A DNA stretch of 24,770 nt, taken from Betaproteobacteria bacterium UBA931 (GTDB lineage Bacteria; Pseudomonadota; Gammaproteobacteria; Burkholderiales; Casimicrobiaceae). Position 1 is the stretch's first letter, and each line of letters opens with the position of its first letter. Below, piece by piece: positions 22,549-24,770 of this stretch. The stretch spans positions 59,877 to 84,646 of the forward strand of contig DBDN01000086.1 in assembly GCA_002293615.1 (NCBI GenBank), in the 5' to 3' direction. Position numbers and translations under genes: made by a program. The notes below the pieces were generated by a model. That model worked only from the letters and a program-made list of their open reading frames with translations, was not told the DNA's origin and ran no database searches.

Positions 22549-23877
22549 ATGTTAGAAACACTAAAATTTTCTTCGGTGATCACCTCGTTATCATCGGCAG
22601 CCGGTTGGCTGGATTTGTCGCTGACGCTGTTTTGCGTAGCTGTTGCTCTGATATTTAGCCGATATTGGTGCCGCTACAGCGGATTGATACAGGAAAAAAC
22701 AGATGGGGCGCTTCTGTTAAGGCAGGCGTTGACGCGTATCGTATTTCCTGCGTCGGCTTTTGTTTTTATTCTACTGACGCGCTCATTATTTCATTTATAT
22801 GCGGAACCGCTGTTTCTCAATATTGCGCTGCCATTGACTATTGCGTTCTTGGTCATCAGGCTGATGGCGTATACGTTACGTTCATTATTTCCGCGTTCAA
22901 TGTGGTTGACAGCGTCTGAACGGGCGATTGCTTTTAGTGTTTGGTCTCTGGTGGCACTGCATTTCATGGGAGTGTTGCCTGAAATTATCGAGGAACTGGA
23001 TTCACTGGTATTGCCGTTCGGAAAAGGTGTCTCGGTCTGGGCGTTGCTCAAAGGTATTATTGTCGTCAGCTTTACCGCATCCGTCGCCATTTGGTTTTCG
23101 GACTTAATTGAGCAGCGCGTCTTATCGCAAGAGCTGGGGAAAAATGCTTCATACGGCGGATGGCTGTTTTTTGTACGCTTTATCCGCGTCATGTTGCTGT
23201 TTATCGCTGTTATGCTGGCGTTGCAGGGGATTGGTATTGACTTGACTGTGTTCGCGGTATTCGGTGGCGCGATCGGTGTCGGCATTGGTTTGGGGTTGCA
23301 GAAGATTGTCGCGAACTATATCGCTGGATTTGCCATTTTGGCGGAGCGTTCGGTCAATATCGGCGATATGGTGACTGTCGGAAGCCAATTCGGGATCGTC
23401 AAGCAAGTTGCCGCACGTTATATTGTGGTGCAAAGTCTGGACGGTGTGGATGCGCTGATTCCGAATGAAACTTTTCTCACGCAGACGGTGCTAAATCATT
23501 CTTCCAACCAGCGTGCGGCGCGCGTATTGCTGACGATCCAGGTTGGCTATGGTACGGACTTGCGTTTGGCGATGCGTTTGATGCGACAGGCGGCAAACGA
23601 ACAACCGCGGGTCATTGACGGCGGGAACGCGCCAAGAGTTGACGTGGCCGGCTTTGGTGATAATGGTATCAATTTAAATTTAGTCTTTTGGGTATGCGAT
23701 CCCGAAAACGGCCAAGGTGTACTGAAAAGTGATATTAATCTGCGCATGTGGGATCTGTTTATCGAGCACGATATCGAGGTGCCGTTCCCGCAAAGGGAAA
23801 TCCGGATATTAAACAATCGTGACGAAGGGAATACGTCGTTTCCTCCGGGGCGTAAGCGGGAAGAGGGCCAGCCTTAG
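22549..23877 (+). CDS. MscS-family mechanosensitive ion channel
   Basis: The 442-residue inner-membrane protein has the MscS core: a pore-lining third helix rich in Gly and Ala (VFGGAIGVGIGLGLQKIVANYIAGFAIL), followed by the beta domain (NIGDMVTVGSQFGIVKQV, LIPNETFLTQTVLNHS) and a C-terminal alpha/beta domain ending in EVPFPQREIRIL. Such channels release solutes upon hypo-osmotic shock. It is longer than the 286-residue E. coli MscS because it has extra N-terminal membrane helices (roughly four before the pore helix). ATG 22549 has GTGAGG 5 bases upstream; the longer frame from 22498 overlaps the methyltransferase gene and is not used. It lies 16 bases after that gene and is convergent with ppk2. 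Confidence 0.93.
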   Translation: MLETLKFSSVITSLSSAAGWLDLSLTLFCVAVALIFSRYWCRYSGLIQEKTDGALLLRQALTRIVFPASAFVFILLTRSLFHLYAEPLFLNIALPLTIAFLVIRLMAYTLRSLFPRSMWLTASERAIAFSVWSLVALHFMGVLPEIIEELDSLVLPFGKGVSVWALLKGIIVVSFTASVAIWFSDLIEQRVLSQELGKNASYGGWLFFVRFIRVMLLFIAVMLALQGIGIDLTVFAVFGGAIGVGIGLGLQKIVANYIAGFAILAERSVNIGDMVTVGSQFGIVKQVAARYIVVQSLDGVDALIPNETFLTQTVLNHSSNQRAARVLLTIQVGYGTDLRLAMRLMRQAANEQPRVIDGGNAPRVDVAGFGDNGINLNLVFWVCDPENGQGVLKSDINLRMWDLFIEHDIEVPFPQREIRILNNRDEGNTSFPPGRKREEGQP

Positions 23878-23888
23878 TTTTTATAGGT

Positions 23889-24770
23889 TCAAAAACGGTC
23901 AGGGATGTTTTCTGTGGTTTCTTTGACGGTGGCGGCGCTTCCGACCAAGAGCGGGTCAGGAGCGATAGCGATATCTGGATTTTTGTCAGGGTAATCCAGG
24001 GCGTTTAAGAAATGGCGCAGACAATTGATACGCGCCCGTTTTTTATCATCGGATTTAATGACCGTCCATGGTGCATCAGCGGTATCGGTGTGGAAGAACA
24101 TGGCATTTTTGGCGGCCGTATAGTCGTCCCATTTATCGAGAGATTGAATATCGACCGGCGATAATTTCCAGTGTTTCAATGGGTCATCACGGCGCGAAAT
24201 GAAGCGGCGTAATTGCTCTTCCCTGCTTACCGAAAACCAATATTTGAATAATAGAATGCCGCTGTTGGCCCACATGCGCTCAAGTTCCGGCGCCTGGCGC
24301 ATGAACTCTAGGTATTGAGTCGGGGTACAAAAATCCATGACGCGTTCGACGCCGGCACGGTTATACCACGAACGATCGAAGAAAATGATTTCGCCGCCAG
24401 TCGGGAAGTGCGCTAAATAGCGTTGGAAGTACCATTGCTGTTGCTCAATCTGGGTCGGTTTATCAAGGGCAACGACCCGTGCGCCGCGTGGGTTGAGATG
24501 TTCGGTAAAACGCTTGATGGTGCCGCCCTTGCCCGCGGCGTCACGCCCTTCAAACACCAAAACGATACGCTGCTTGGTTTGCTTGACCCAGCTTTGCACT
24601 TTCAGCAATTCGATTTGCAGTTCGAATTTCATGCCTTCATATTCGCGGCGGCGCATCCGGGTACGGTATGGGTAGGAAAGGGGAAGTGTGGCGTTGCCGC
24701 TTTCCTCTTTGGTGCCGGCCGGCGCCCGCGCGACTTTTATGGCTTGCGGCGCACTGCTTTGCTCTTCGAT
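23889..24770 (-). CDS. ppk2: PPK2-family polyphosphate kinase (class I-like), 5' end outside the window
   Basis: This is a second polyphosphate:nucleotide phosphotransferase. The visible part has Walker A FEGRDAAGKGGTIKR, a LNPRGARVVALDKPT segment, the Walker B-type IIFFDRSWYNRAGVERVM, the lid FSVSREEQLRRFISR, and SPVDIQSLDKWDDYTAAK, all of the single-domain class I type, whose studied members mainly convert NDPs to NTPs. An ATG at 24656 exists, but the frame continues without a stop to the window edge, and the residues before it (LPLSYPYRTRMRRREYE) are typical of the family, so the true start lies beyond 24770. The stop is 11 bases from the mscS stop, on the other strand. Its class differs from the PPK2 at 6482. 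Confidence 0.93.
   Translation of the reverse strand: MEEQSSAPQAIKVARAPAGTKEESGNATLPLSYPYRTRMRRREYEGMKFELQIELLKVQSWVKQTKQRIVLVFEGRDAAGKGGTIKRFTEHLNPRGARVVALDKPTQIEQQQWYFQRYLAHFPTGGEIIFFDRSWYNRAGVERVMDFCTPTQYLEFMRQAPELERMWANSGILLFKYWFSVSREEQLRRFISRRDDPLKHWKLSPVDIQSLDKWDDYTAAKNAMFFHTDTADAPWTVIKSDDKKRARINCLRHFLNALDYPDKNPDIAIAPDPLLVGSAATVKETTENIPDRF

Noticed and set aside
1..24770. CRISPR array, tRNA/rRNA, insertion sequence, phage, toxin-antitoxin or defence system
   Set aside because: No regularly spaced repeats, cloverleaf, transposase, integrase or defence-type gene was seen on either strand; the genes are mostly core metabolism.

Overview
The window looks like ordinary chromosome of a Gram-negative proteobacterium, most probably a betaproteobacterium of middling GC content. 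The reasons are outer-membrane and LPS genes (waaF, OmpA-family protein, glycine-zipper lipoprotein), SecB, and conserved neighbourhoods known from that class: secB-SH3-gpsA, ilvE-CHCC zinc finger-waaF, and an AI-2E family permease-hda pair divergent from purM-purN. A complete MenFDHBCE set is less usual there and suggests a respiratory chain using menaquinone, so a facultative or anaerobic lifestyle is likely. The genus cannot be fixed from the sequence. I found no tRNA, rRNA, CRISPR array, transposase, integrase or phage gene.

Layout. 1-4100 (+): secB, an exported SH3-domain protein, gpsA, then a large OmpA-family outer-membrane protein closed by a strong hairpin terminator. 4118-6322 (-): the apparent operon ilvE, small CHCC zinc-finger gene, waaF. 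6482-8798 (+): a class III-like PPK2 polyphosphate kinase, an endonuclease/exonuclease/phosphatase-family gene cut by an in-frame TGA just before its catalytic SDH motif, and a glycine-zipper lipoprotein. 8854-16326 (-): the menaquinone cluster menF, menD, menH, menB, menC, menE, with a small YdcH-like gene lying on the opposite strand between menF and menD. 16395-19424 (-): mnmA, hda and an AI-2E family permease. 19540-23877 (+): purM, purN, an RsmB-like rRNA methyltransferase and an MscS-type channel. 23889 to the right edge (-): a second, class I-like PPK2 whose 5' end lies outside the window.

How the genes work together. MenF, MenD, MenH, MenC, MenE and MenB cover every step from chorismate to 1,4-dihydroxy-2-naphthoyl-CoA; the thioesterase, MenA and the final methyltransferase are not here. 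PurM and PurN are two steps of IMP synthesis, in overlapping genes. The two PPK2 enzymes, of different subfamilies, point to polyphosphate-driven nucleotide phosphorylation. No wholly new system is evident. The observations most worth checking are the TGA-split hydrolase, the barrel/OmpA/cadherin-like fusion protein with a Cys in place of the peptidoglycan-binding Asp, the perfect hairpin ahead of that gene, and the antisense ydcH-like insertion that splits the men cluster.
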